A stretch of 64,000 nucleotides of DNA from Pyronema omphalodes (Eukaryota; Ascomycota; Pezizomycetes; Pezizales; Pyronemataceae): assembly GCA_024516155.1 (NCBI GenBank), contig JAJJXM010000009.1:682001-746000 (forward strand). Direction: 5' to 3'. Made by a program: the position numbers and the translations under genes. Below, in pieces: positions 53,271 to 63,805 of this stretch (the first letter of the stretch is position 1; each line of letters begins with the position of its first letter). Under the pieces are notes generated by a model that did no database searches, was not told the DNA's origin, and saw nothing but the letters and a program-made list of their open reading frames with translations.

Positions 53271-54110
53271 TTCGTTGGTGTTGAGTGGTTGTGGCGGTAG
53301 TGGTAGCAGTAGTAGTGAAATAGCTCTGAGATTAAACAAAAAATGGTATCGGGTATATATACGCGACGTAAAAAAGATATATACGTCAAGAAAGTAGAAG
53401 AAAGATAAAGAAATGGCTTTCGGAGGCGTAAAGAAAAAATGATGTTGTGTACGAATTGGCGGACAACAAAGTATAGTTAATAAGTGAACGTGTGCGTGGT
53501 GCGTGCACAAGGGTGGTGGTAGTAAAAGGTTGGGAGAGGAGAAGGAATTGTCTGGCACCTGGCGGTGCGGAAAGAAAAGGTAGGGCGTTGTTTGGGGTTA
53601 TGTATAAGAAGTCATGGAAACTCCGTGAATCGTTAATCTCGAAGGCGAGATAATTAAGCTGTGTTTGAACTAATCAAAGCCACTGCCGTGATTAACTTTC
53701 ACGGTGAAAAAATGTCGTCACAGTTGATGCCATAAAAGATGGGATACTTTGACTGAATTTTTCAAGAAAATCTAAACCCGAGTATCAGCAAATAATTTGA
53801 AATTTGGTATGGCTCGCATTGCAAGACACGAAGCAAGCGATTTTTTTCACGCGCTTGATCTTTGAACATTTTCATCATAGGCGAGCATCTAATCTGAATT
53901 TAGAACAAAATATCAATACTTCTAGTGTACCGAAGTTTCATGATATGTATCTATCTGGTAGTGAATCGCGGCTAACGCAGCTACCACATAGAATACTCTA
54001 CGCGGCTAACTCACAAACGACGTCATGGCGTCTAAAGGATCCCTGCAAAGTGCACCAATACCCGCGCCATCCCACCTGCACTCTTCCACATCACCTTACG
54101 CGACCTCTCT
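53271..54110. promoter_or_regulatory. Divergent promoter region, lipase and SWIM protein
   Basis: This 840-bp region lies between divergent start codons. An inverted word AGTTTCCATGACTT (minus strand) near 53611-53624 and AT-rich stretches are present, but no motif can be assigned with confidence. No coding frame is recognised. Confidence 0.45.
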
Positions 54111-54788
54111 ATGGACGCTCCTTCCACCCGCGCTCTTATTTCCTCAATTATCCAGCAATTATCCTCCTTCACAACCGGAGCAACAAAAGACTTTTCCAAC
54201 TTACCCCCGAAAGCCCAACAGCTCCTCGTCACTCTTCACTGTCTCCTACCTACCACTTTACTCCCAGCTCTTGATCTGCTCGATCGCGAACTGGTGATAC
54301 GGGTCTCGGATACTACTACGCCTGAACCACAGAGAGCTTATTATGTTCAATCTGCTGCTCCGGTTAATTCCACTGGGAAGTTTTCTGCGAGGCTGGTTCG
54401 GTATGAAGTGAGGTTACGGCCGTGGAATTGTACCTGTGCAAGCTTTACGTTTGCCGCGTATAAGGACTTTGTGGAGGACGAATCTTTCGAGCTAGGTGAG
54501 ACGGAAGAGCTGGAGGAAACAGATGAGACAGAAGAACTAGAGGAAACAGAAGAGCTGGATGACACAGATGAGCTAGAGGAGGCAGAAGAACCAGAAGAGA
54601 CAGAACAATCACAGGAGACAGAGGAAGTAGAGGAGGCGATATGGGGAGGAATCACCCTGGATCAGAATCCGCCGGTTTGCAAGCATCTTCTTGCATGTGT
54701 ACTTGGGGAGTACTGTTTTCGGGACAGGGTTATTGAGGAAACTATTAGTCCACTGGCTATGGCGGAAATTACTTGTCAATGGGACTGA
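54111..54788 (+). CDS. SWIM zinc-finger protein, Sws1/Shu2-like
   Basis: This 225-residue intronless protein carries a SWIM zinc finger of the form CxC...CxH: Cys107 and Cys109 (WNCTCASF), then Cys190 and His192 (PPVCKHLLACVLGE). In fungi, small SWIM proteins of this shape (Shu2 in budding yeast, Sws1 in fission yeast) act with Rad51 paralogues in homologous recombination; this link is by family resemblance only. The N-terminal half is helical and Leu-rich. Between the two ligand pairs lies a 55-residue, almost purely acidic Glu/Thr/Leu repeat (about 121-175), encoded by a GAGGAAACAGA-like repeat. That insert makes the ligand spacing unusually long. No alternative start was preferred, because frames further upstream are not in phase. 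Confidence 0.75.
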   Translation: MDAPSTRALISSIIQQLSSFTTGATKDFSNLPPKAQQLLVTLHCLLPTTLLPALDLLDRELVIRVSDTTTPEPQRAYYVQSAAPVNSTGKFSARLVRYEVRLRPWNCTCASFTFAAYKDFVEDESFELGETEELEETDETEELEETEELDDTDELEEAEEPEETEQSQETEEVEEAIWGGITLDQNPPVCKHLLACVLGEYCFRDRVIEETISPLAMAEITCQWD

Positions 54789-55859
54789 AATTTCCTGGTT
54801 CACCTACTTACCAACTTTATGGAAAGTCAGCCTTTCACAAAGCTACGTCAGGACTCCGAACACCTAGCTACGACTACAAAGTCGGTCTCTGCATTCTAAA
54901 CGAGCCAAACTCTCTGGAAAGCTCAATATATGGCTTCGGACTTTGGATTCCTTATTGTGGATAACACAGGGGTAATACTGGAAACCAAACGGCGAAGCAT
55001 GCACTTCCAGCATTACAACCAGAAGAAGAACGATATTCAACAACACCGCCATTCCCCTTTCAATTATCCGATGTCTGCAACATTTCGGAAATAGGTGTAA
55101 CCTTATTATTAGAGGCCTTGCTTCATATGGAACCTTTGCGAGTACGATACGAAGACCAGCAACACCCCTGGTTCACTTGGTTTGGTTTTCAAGTCTAGGA
55201 TGAGGGACCTCCGTCAGTATTATACAAGAGGTATTAGGTTATCCTTGTCATTCTTATGCGGCCTCTAGTATGCGGCAAATCCAATACGCCCTATCTCTTC
55301 TGTTTACCGTTAAAAGGGGCATTTAGAAACAAAGAAACTCCCTATCAGTATTCTCTAGTGTAGATTTTAGTAGTTCCAAAATAAACCGTTTCCCACCATT
55401 CCAAATAGCCTAGTCCCTTCATTTATTGAATCCTCTGCCTCATACTTATAGTCATCAGAGACAAGAACGCAATCTTCTACCTCGGGAAATGCGATGGACG
55501 TCAGAATATCATGATGGTTGAGGACGCAGGGAATGATTCAAAAGAAACTGATACAAATTTGCTTTCTTAAAAAAATTGGACATTAGTGAATACAAAGGAA
55601 TGTTAATAAATAAATGGGTCAATAAAGAAAGGTACGGAGAAGTGTGAGCGATGGTGCGTGTGGTCAGGAATCTGCATTTGTTTTGAAGTGGCTATCTGGT
55701 CAAGGATGGCTGCTTGTCCTAAAAGGCTATATCAGTTTATTTGTTACTGAGCTGCGTTGATGATGAGATGTTGCCTGGTGCAGGTACATGTGGTATCAGT
55801 TTGGAAAGGTTTTGCACGTGTTTGGTTTGTGAAACCCGTCATATGAAAATGTAACTACA
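54789..55859. other. Intergenic spacer, nothing recognised
   Basis: About 1.07 kb downstream of the SWIM gene. It contains only short frames and no repeats or motifs I can name. It includes the 3' flank of the SWIM gene. Confidence 0.6.
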
Positions 55860-56545
55860 TAACGGCGTATGGAGTGCTTGTACATAAACAGGAACACGGA
55901 TACAGGCTCAAGCATAATCTGTAGTACATTATTGGAATGAGTCCTCAACTACAGACTGTAAATAAACCTATATCAAAAAAAATACACATGCACAGAAAGT
56001 AAGTAAGTGACAAAAAAGATATCCCAGAAACTCCAAGAAAATATCTACCAAATGGTATTTACTTTGTAGTATATTAATATCTTAAACATAAACCCCTCAT
56101 AAAAACCCTTCTCGAAGAATATTCACCACCTGACAGACTTCGCATTCATCTTCCGGATGAATTTATCACCTCGTTCAGTGATAAGCCAGTCGTCACCCAC
56201 GTAACCAGCACCGCCCCATCAATCTTTGCTGTCACACCAGCCTTGGTTGCAACGATTACCTCCATAGGTTTAACCCGTTCCTCGGATCGGTTCGACTACG
56301 TTGTTAAGCCGACTGACCGTTGCAAGCTGCAACTTCGTAGGAGCGATTCTGTGTCATCGTTGCCCAGGGATACTGTGTTTCGTATCGTCGACGCTTTTCA
56401 GGCACAGGGGAAATCTTTGATACATTAGCTTATAGTTAAGGATAATGAGATGGATCATAGGTATTATGGTACATACGGAGCGCTGCTGCTGCCATTGGCT
56501 ATGGGGATAGCTCCAGAAGTTGTCGAGGCGAATGACCGGTGCCAC
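55860..56545 (-). pseudogene. Decayed copy of the IWS1/SPN1 3' end plus downstream flank
   Basis: The plus-strand sequence at 56146-56176 (CTTCATCTTCCGGATGAATT...) matches the last codons of IWS1 at 59204-59234 (CTTCATCTTGCGGATGAATT...). Similarity continues through the last exon, the last intron (ATTATGGTACATACGG near 56464) and into the preceding exon (CCATTGGCTATGGGGATAG). It also extends into the 3' flank, where CAGAAACTCCAA occurs in both places (56026 and 59070). Insertions, including about 95 nt between the FIRKMK-like and TARGD-like parts, and many substitutions destroy the frame. Because intron sequence is included, this is a DNA-level duplication, not a processed copy. Confidence 0.8.
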
Positions 56546-57215
56546 TTCGCATGAGTGACTTTATGGCATCATCACCCGGGCATGATTGGTGTTCTTGACA
56601 AGCATTTTGAAGAAAGGCAACCGCAGCCTGTTATATATACCATCAGCCCCGGTTCTTGGTTACACTTCCATTACTGCAGTTACTCACAACGGTGATACCA
56701 ATGCTCTTAACAAGCGGGTCCCTCAATCTTTGCTGTCACACCAGCCTTGGTTGCAACGTTTACCTCCATAGGTTTACCCTGTTCCTCGGATCGGTCCGAC
56801 TACGTTGTTAAGTCGACTGACCGTTACAAGCTGCAACTTCGTAGGAGCGACTCTGCGGCATCATTACCCAGGGGTACTGCGTTTCGTATCGTCAGCGCTT
56901 TTCAGACACAGAATAAATCTTTGATATATTAGCTTATATTTGAGGATGGTGAGATAGGTATGATGCTACATACGGAGCGCTGCTGCTGCCATTGGCAATA
57001 GGAATAGCTCCAGGAGTTGTCGAGGCGAATGACCGGTGCGACTTCGCATGAGTGACTTTATGGCATCATCACCCGAGCATGACTGGTGTTCTTGACAAGA
57101 ATTTTGAAGAAAGGAAACCACAGCCTGTTATATATACCATCAGCCCCGGTTCTTGGTTACGCTTCCATCATTGCGGTTACTCACAACGGTGATACCAATG
57201 CTTTTGAAAAGCGCA
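56221..57215. repeat. Two tandem ~504-bp units containing IWS1-derived sequence
   Basis: The word AATCTTTGCTGTCACACCAG begins at 56221 and again at 56725, and the following roughly 490 bp match closely between the two units. Each unit holds two IWS1-like segments: one covering the last exon, intron and upstream exon, and one short segment (ATGACCGGTGC...GCATCATCACCC). Between these segments is unrelated sequence with CAGCCCCGGTTCTTGGTTAC. The second unit fades near 57215. Divergence between units is clearly lower than divergence from IWS1, so the tandem step came after the original duplication. Confidence 0.85.
56725..57060 (-). pseudogene. Second IWS1-derived pseudogene fragment
   Basis: This is the IWS1-like part of the second tandem unit. 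It aligns by eye to the IWS1 last exon, the last intron (CTACATACGGAGCGCTGC) and the end of exon 2. Stops and indels interrupt every frame. It carries the same internal insertion boundaries as the first copy, confirming that both derive from one decayed ancestor. Confidence 0.75.
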
Positions 57216-59177
57216 GAGTTCATAGATGAAGGATAAAAAGGGCCCAAATTTCAGACCAGGGACGATTCCGAGACATTGTAGAATCAGACGATACCGGATT
57301 CCAAGATTCTCAACAACCCATAGTCTAGATCGGAAGATAATGTCTGTAATTTTGTTTTTCTGTTCTCCCATATAGATGGAGTTATAATTTTATTCTCATG
57401 GTGAGATTGCTGTTGTTGTATATCCATAGATTTGTTCTAGATAGAGGCTTAGTATGCTTTTTTTTTTTCGTTACAGAAGAAATAGAGAGAGGAGGAAGGA
57501 GGAAAATGGCTTACTTATTCAAGAGACAACGCAACATATTATGGACCGGCTTTAGTCTTTTTCAAGGAAGACGTCCGCGTCCTCAGTTCACCAACACCTT
57601 TGGTCCTCGCCAAGTGGCGTTGTTATCTATAAATCCATCACGAGGATTCTAGAGGATAGTTAACAACCAATCGACCAATCTAGCCAGGTAGAAAGTGATA
57701 AAGAACATGGTATAATGGATACATACCTATCCGTAAACTCCAAGCTCCACCAAGGTGTGTCGCTATAGGTATTCCTTCATCTGCATAAGCATTGTCTATA
57801 CACAACTACGCGTGACGCAAAGCCGTGCTGTTTCATCTCAAAAAGAAAAGTTACTAACAGAATAATATATTCTTCCTCATGCTTGATTCGATGATGGAGT
57901 CTATAACCTCGGCGTCGGCGTCGATGGTTAGTGGTTGGTTGATTGACGCGTTAAACTTTCCAGTTTCACCGAGTGGTGTTTGTTGTGTGGTGTGGATGGC
58001 AGGACAGAAGGAGCAGAGGAAGAAAGGAAGAGAAAGAATTTATAAAGGGCTGAGTGTCCTTGGCTGGATGAGAAAAGCCGCCCTGGGTGGAATTTTGTCA
58101 TGGGATTCTGCGGTTCAATGTTGGGCTTTCATGGTGTATCACTCGAGGAATGATAGCGATAAGGTTGCAAGGATTTTCGGAGTAGAAGAGGCCTCGCTAG
58201 GCGGCTTCGGGCCTTCGGATACGAGGATGGGATAGGTATTTTTCTGTCTTGGATGGGATCTTTGGATTTCGATCGAGTGTAGTTGACAAACAAATAAATG
58301 AATAAATTTGTGAAGATAGAAGTGACGAGATGAGGTCATTCTGTTGTTTAAGTGGTAGTTTTTTTATGGTATAAAATACCGTCTACATGTACTTATGGTA
58401 TTTTATTCCAAGAAAAAATCGTCTCGGACTATGTGGTATTAAATGGAGTTTTGATTTTATAAATTGATAAGATTTGATTGATAATTTTTTACCCCTAAGT
58501 TAATACCATACCGGTGGCTCGGCGTATTATTAGTATCCTTCAATGCAGAATCACGGGAATGTACATATGTACGCAGTAACTATACTTACAACTTTGGGGT
58601 TGAACCCTTAAGTATTATCATTGGCTGTGAAATAACGAGGTTAAGCAATCTTATTCACTTAATGATAGTTGCTGGTGTCCTTGATATCAGTAGTCCCTGA
58701 AATGACACGGGCTATCCGTATTCAACATTTAAACAAAATTTGGGGTGGTAGGAGTGGAGAATCTTAGGGTTGATATTACTGAACAGGTATGCCATTAATG
58801 TCAAGCCAGTTTTCCATGCAATCGGGGTATCTCTCAACGTTGAGTGATTATGGAAACCTCGTTCCATATTGAAGACCAATGCTACTACATCATAGCATAT
58901 CAATTGTTTAGAGTACACAGACAAGAGTTAAAGTATCATCTACAGCACATCATTGGACTACTTGTGATTATTGACAGTAAAAAAAATCCCATTGTAAAAA
59001 GAAAAAGGTATAAAGCAATCGCATCCACAGAAAGTTAAAAAAAAAAAGAAAGCAAAAAAAGCCCCCAGAAACTCCAAACAGATTTCTCCATGATGATACC
59101 CTTTTTATGGTCGGTAGTATTGTAGAGATGAATTCAGAAGATAAATGAACCAATATAAAACGCTTCGCCATGATTAT
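57216..59177. other. Spacer between pseudogene block and IWS1
   Basis: This 1.96-kb spacer contains an unremarkable 118-codon plus-strand frame at 57879-58235 with no recognisable motif, and a T9 run at 57460. AT-rich DNA dominates from 58300 onward. The last 300 bp before the IWS1 stop are the flank that was duplicated near 55.9 kb. No gene is called. Confidence 0.55.
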
Positions 59178-60392
59178 TTACCGCTTGGCAGCTTTCTTTG
59201 CCTTCATCTTGCGGATGAATTCGTCACCTCGTGCGGTGATAGGTCGGATCGGTCCTACTACGTTGTTGAGGCGACTGACCGGCGCGACCTCATAGGAGTG
59301 ACTCTGTGGCATCATCACCCGCGCACGACCGGTGTCCTTGACCGGTGCTGCGAGGGCACTGGGTTTTGTATCGTCAACGCTCTTGCGACGTTGGCTGGAT
59401 CTACGATGCGTTAGCGTATTATCAAGGAAGATGGAGTACTATGGTACATACGGGGCGCTGCTACGGCCATCGGCGATGGGAATTGCTTTGGAACGGTAGT
59501 CATCACTGCGTCCCAAAATTGGTCGGGACCAGTCACGCACAAGCTTCTCAGCTTCACGCTTGATAAGACGCTGTGGTCTTGAATCCTTGGTGTAGAACAT
59601 GACAATCCTTCCAATTCCACTCTCACGGAGGTGGACAATGTCTGGCTTAAGCTTCGCAAGAATCTCAAACATGAGCTTCTGGACGTTGTAGGCAGGGAGA
59701 GTCTTGTTGGGAAGAGGCTCTAGCCAACGACGGATACCCCTGAGGATACCACAGTCGACTGCAATGTTGAGGAGGTTTTGACGTCCGAGGGTCTCGCGAA
59801 CTTCGTCAACCATACTGAGCTTGCTTGTAGCAGGGTTGCCGGCTTCGATCGCTTCGGTATCCGCATTGGCTGCCTCAATCATCTTCATTCGAAGGTTGTC
59901 CACAGCCTCGTCGTCCATTTTCTCAAGGTCGACGTCGGTCTTTCTTCTTTTAGCCTTCTTCTTGGTCTTAATAGCATCGTCCATGAGTTTGTCCATGTCG
60001 CGTCGTTTCTCTGTACGTTGTTAGTGCACGCATAGATAGCCATGCCAATCTCAAAACTCACTCTCTGCCTCAGTGAGCTCGACCTCCGGAGCCGGTACCT
60101 CCCCCATTTGCTCGTCCTCATCGCGTGCCCTGTCTCGTCTACGGCGCTTCTGAGGCTTTGGTGGCTCTTCCTCAGAAGCAGCTCTGTTGCCCTTCTTCTT
60201 GTACTTTCCAAGTGTAGCAATAGTGTCTTCGTCAAGCGGGATTGCTTCAGTCTGTATTGTGTCGATCATAGGATTGTACTCGTCAAAGGTTTCGTCGAGA
60301 TCGGAGAGTTCCGAATCCGAGTGGTCGTTGTAGGGCGCGGGCGCCGCCACCTGCTCGTCCATGTGAATCTCGTTCTCGTCGATGTTCGACAT
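59178..60392 (-). CDS. SPN1: Transcription elongation factor Iws1/Spn1
   Basis: It binds Spt6 and RNA polymerase II in the nucleus and acts in elongation, mRNA processing and chromatin. Exons 60392-60062, 60010-59452 and 59400-59178 join in frame to 370 residues. The start at MSNIDENEIH was preferred over an in-frame upstream Met because it begins the acidic, Asp/Glu-rich N-terminus typical of the family. A basic KKKAKRRK stretch (likely nuclear localisation) precedes the TFIIS N-terminal (LW) domain, recognisable in RRWLEPLPNKTLPAYNVQK and ESGIGRIVMFYTKD, then DWSRPILGRSDDYR. The C-terminal exon ends in Lys-rich FIRKMKAKKAAKR. Its 3' end is the source of the pseudogene copies at 55.9-57.1 kb. 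Confidence 0.96.
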
Positions 60393-61222
60393 TCTGGCGA
60401 TCTCGTGGAGGTGGCGTGGAGTGTAATGAGGTGGTGTTGGGGCGTGAAGGACGGAGGTGGCAGAGGTTGGGAGTAGAGAAGAAGGACGGGGGTCGGTCGA
60501 AGCTTTATATATAGGGTGCGAAGCGTGACACACCGCCTAACGACCCGCGCGCGCGATTCGCCAACGCGTCCTTTTTATTCGCCTGAAAGGCAGAGTATTG
60601 TATAGTCATGGGAGTTATTTCATTAGCAGCCGCTGAACGAACAATCGTATTACCGATTCAAATGCAGCGAGCCACGGCCGGTTTCCAGAGCAACATGATC
60701 GCGTCAAAACTTTGATAGCAACCGCAGAGGTGTCTCTACACTTTAAACCTGCTTTTTCCCCACTGAGTATTTCAAAGGGATAATGACCATGATGTGAGGG
60801 TTGTTTTATCAGTCTCAAAAATCAGCGCCAAGAATAAATTGCGATCCCACAACTTTCTTGGGAGAAAGTATTTTGTTACTGGGCGCAAATGAGGTTGCTT
60901 AGGTATCAGAATGGTAAGACCAAAAAAGTAAATATTGATAGTTATTTTCATGTTTCAGATGCCTGAACTCCATGAATTCACCAGTGCTCTCGGCCCTTCA
61001 GCTCGGTTGTTTGCTTCCCCCAGGTACAAACCTTGTATGCCGTGACATCAGGGCCGGTTGCGCTCTACTCAGCGTTTCCCGAATCCTGCCCGTCTTTAAC
61101 CTTACTAGCGTGTCTCTAGCTGCTGAAATTTATCGAACGTGGATACACAGCTTCAACGTCAGTCAACGACATTCACGCTCTACCCGTCGCAACCCCATAC
61201 ACCATACAACAAACACACCAAA
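60393..61222. promoter_or_regulatory. Divergent promoter region, IWS1 and TOM5
   Basis: This 830-bp region lies between divergent start codons. A TATATATAAA word on the minus strand at 60504-60513, about 115 bp from the IWS1 ATG, is a likely TATA element. A GC-rich palindromic stretch, CGCGCGCG, lies at 60546-60553. No coding frame is supported. Confidence 0.5.
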
Positions 61223-61486
61223 ATGTTCGGAGGAGGTACGACTTCACGATAATCCTGCGCGCTTCAATCACTGACAGGAACTCAACTGTAGCACCACCAC
61301 CACCTTCCGCCGCTGAGGTCCGCATGCAGGAGGCTATGGCCAAGAGCAGCATCCAGTTCACTATCTCTACCTGCTTCTTGTTGTACCTTTGTATGGATTC
61401 CGCGCGAAGATCTTACGAAAGGGACCAGATGCTAACCAGTGACAATAGCCCCCTTCGTTGTCGACTACGTCCAGAAGCTCTTGTAA
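61223..61486 (+). CDS. TOM5: Mitochondrial import receptor subunit Tom5
   Basis: It is a small tail-anchored subunit of the TOM translocase in the outer mitochondrial membrane. Exons 61223-61235, 61292-61390 and 61449-61486 join in frame to 49 residues, the usual size. The first exon is 13 nt (MFGG plus one base). The acceptor at TAG 61289-61291 was chosen because the earlier CAG at 61275-61277 leads to an immediate stop. Family features are the MFGG start, a Pro-rich turn, the helical EVRMQEAMAKSSIQF segment and a single C-terminal membrane helix with LLYLSPFVVDYVQKLL, matching Tom5 of filamentous fungi. It diverges from IWS1 and converges on NUP57. Confidence 0.9.
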
Positions 61487-61840
61487 GCGGTTGAACGGAA
61501 CGATTAACGGAACGATCACCATACAAAAAATGTGTACATGATACGCGAGGATAAAAGGTGGCAGAGGTCAATCTGGGAAGTTTTGAGGAAATATTGAGAC
61601 CTCAATATGATGTACGATATGAAAGTGCTTTCATGGCCAAAAATAAGAATATCCAGTGTGCAATCGCATGGACCGCTCGTATTATTCCTCTATTTACAGT
61701 ACAACTTCTGCAAATGACGGAAGACAAGAAAAAAAAGAAGACGCATCGGCGAAAGGATATACCCAAAATCAATTGCTAACCATCTATCGGATATCACGCA
61801 TAACAATGATTGATCCCTAAAAAAACCCCTAATAAATTCT
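61487..61840. other. Convergent spacer, TOM5 and NUP57
   Basis: This 354-bp spacer holds the 3' flanks of two convergent genes. An A-rich run occurs at 61727-61739. Nothing else is seen. Confidence 0.6.
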
Positions 61841-63435
61841 TTACAGACCTCCAATACGGGTCTTGTGTTGCTCCTCCCACTCAGCAAATGATTTTTCAAT
61901 GGCAAGGACCTCTTTGGTGAGATATCCGAGACCATCAAAGTTAGACTGTAGTAACTGCATGGTATTAGCATGTTTCCTTTCAACTTGTTCACATAAGAAA
62001 GTGAACTTACTCTTCCAGCAGTCTGGAGCTGGTTTTCATCCCAAACAATCTCGACCTTGCCCATGCTTTCCTCCATAGCTCTGGCTTTCTCTTGTACAAC
62101 CATCATTCGTGCCCAGATCTCATTCATACGCCCAGCGGCGGCAGGATCATGTACCAACTTGGCCAAACCTTCAAGTCTTTTCTTGAGAGTTTCCTCCTCA
62201 GGCTGAAGAGCGTATCCCCGGTTCTTGAGAACCTGAACCTTAGCCGCCAGCGACAAGGCTCTTCTCGCAAGTGCAACATGTCTTCGCCTGCAATCCTCCA
62301 ACTTAATGCTAGTGGTAAGGTCGTGTCGGCTTTGGATAGCATTAAGCTTCTCTTGAATGTTGTGGAGTTCGGTACGGAACAAGAGAACCTGTTTCTCCTG
62401 AGACTTAACACGAAGGTCAAGGTCCTTGAATCCATTGGCTCTAACTGGAACACATCTTTTTGGTATGTTAGTACACTGATTATCAATTCTCATTCAAGAA
62501 AAAAGACTAACCCATCGTTTGGCCTTTCAGCCCAAGCCTTCTCCCATGCGTCATTGTCGTCTCCAGGTGGCTTCTGATACTGGGAAGCTCTCTCCTTTCC
62601 AACAGAGTTGTAAAAGTAGTATCTAAAGGCGTAATCTTGGTGATTTGCGTCCCAGGAGTTATTGACCTTCGCAATCTTCTCGATAACGGCATTCACTACA
62701 ATATGAAATTAGGCATGAATCTAGAACATACAGAACAAGCAACCTACCTTGCTGAGGCTGCTGTATCATGCTTGTGCTTCCCAATCCTCCAAATGCTCCA
62801 AATGCTCCCATCTGTTGCTGGGGCTGCTGCTGCTGCTGTTGTTGTTGCTGCGCTGGCTGTCCAAAGAGTCCAGTCGTCTGCTGCTGAGGCTGCTGGCCAA
62901 AAGTGGATCCGAAAAGACCAGTCTGTTGCTGAGGTTGCTGTGTCTGTCCGAACAATCCTGTCTGCTGTTGTGGCTGCTGTTGCTGCTGGCCAAAGAGCCC
63001 ACCTCCAGTGGTGGTTGTAGTCTGTCCAAAGAGTCCTGTTCCCGTCTGTTGTTGCTGAGCCGGTTGTCCAAATAGTCCAGTCGACTGTTGCTGCTGCTGC
63101 TGAGCTGGTTGTCCAAACAGTCCAGTTGACTGTTGCTGCTGGGGCTGCTGTCCAAATAGTCCTCCACTGCTTGCTGGCTGTGCTGTCTGACCAAAGAGTC
63201 CAGTCGACTGCTGTTGCTGAGCCGGCTGTCCAAACAGTCCAGTCGACTGTTGCTGTTGAGGCTGCTGTCCAAATAATCCTCCGCCGGTTGCCGGCTGCGC
63301 TGCCTGGCCAAAGAGCCCTCCTCCGGTAGCTGGCTGGGCGGCGGTGGATCCAAATATACCAGTTGATGCCGGCTGCTGGGTAGTAGGAGTGCCAAAAAGG
63401 CTGTTACCGCTGGCTGGCTGTCCGAAGAGAGACAT
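61841..63435 (-). CDS. NUP57: FG-repeat nucleoporin Nup57 (Nup54 family)
   Basis: It forms the central channel of the nuclear pore with Nsp1 and Nup49. Exons 63435-62748, 62695-62512, 62455-62011 and 61954-61841 join in frame to 476 residues. Residues 1-225 are Gln-rich with about 20 GLFG repeats, the docking sites for transport receptors. The C-terminal half carries the Nup54 alpha-helical region: NAVIEKIAKVNNSWDANHQDY, the RYYFYN...VGKE segment, then VPVRANGFKDLDLR and long coiled coils. The short first FG motif (SLFGQ) fixes the start; a longer frame upstream is Arg/Phe-rich and probably 5'UTR. Repeats are encoded by CAG/CAA-rich DNA, so length may vary between strains. It shares a 370-bp promoter region with the complex I gene. 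Confidence 0.95.
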
Positions 63436-63805
63436 GGTGGATCGCGTGAAGTGTTTAAACGGTGTCGGAAAAAAGCGTTTCGTGTAGCGTAAATACGATC
63501 CTCCTAAGACTATTGATCGCAAATAAGCGACTCAAAGGTCGTATTTTTTTATGAGTCGGAGGACGAAACGCCGCGTTGCTTTGTTGAAGTTGGTGATCGG
63601 TGCAAGCTCCTCGTCTGATCTGCTTTGCTTTGCCCGTCCGCAAAGGCGCGTCGCGAGCCAAGCCCTGCGCTGGATTGCAAGGTAGGACAGCGCTTAGTCA
63701 CCCCGCGTCATTGCCGGACATCGAATCGCCCGCCTTTCACGCTTCGAATAGTGAACCTCACGCCCAATTGGTCTTGTCCACACGTCGAAACACAGCACAT
63801 ACACA
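63436..63805. promoter_or_regulatory. Short divergent promoter, NUP57 and NDUFA8-type gene
   Basis: Only 370 bp separate the two start codons, so the promoters probably overlap. The segment is GC-rich toward the complex I side (63620-63720) and has a T7 run at 63545-63551. No motif could be assigned with confidence. Confidence 0.5.

Noticed and set aside
53271..53558. Longer N-terminus for the lipase from an upstream Met
   Set aside because: The upstream part is Pro/His/Phe-rich without conservation features, while the internal Met starts a clear signal peptide.
61278..61289. First CAG acceptor in TOM5
   Set aside because: It leads to a stop after three more codons; the TAG acceptor 14 nt downstream gives the full Tom5 sequence.
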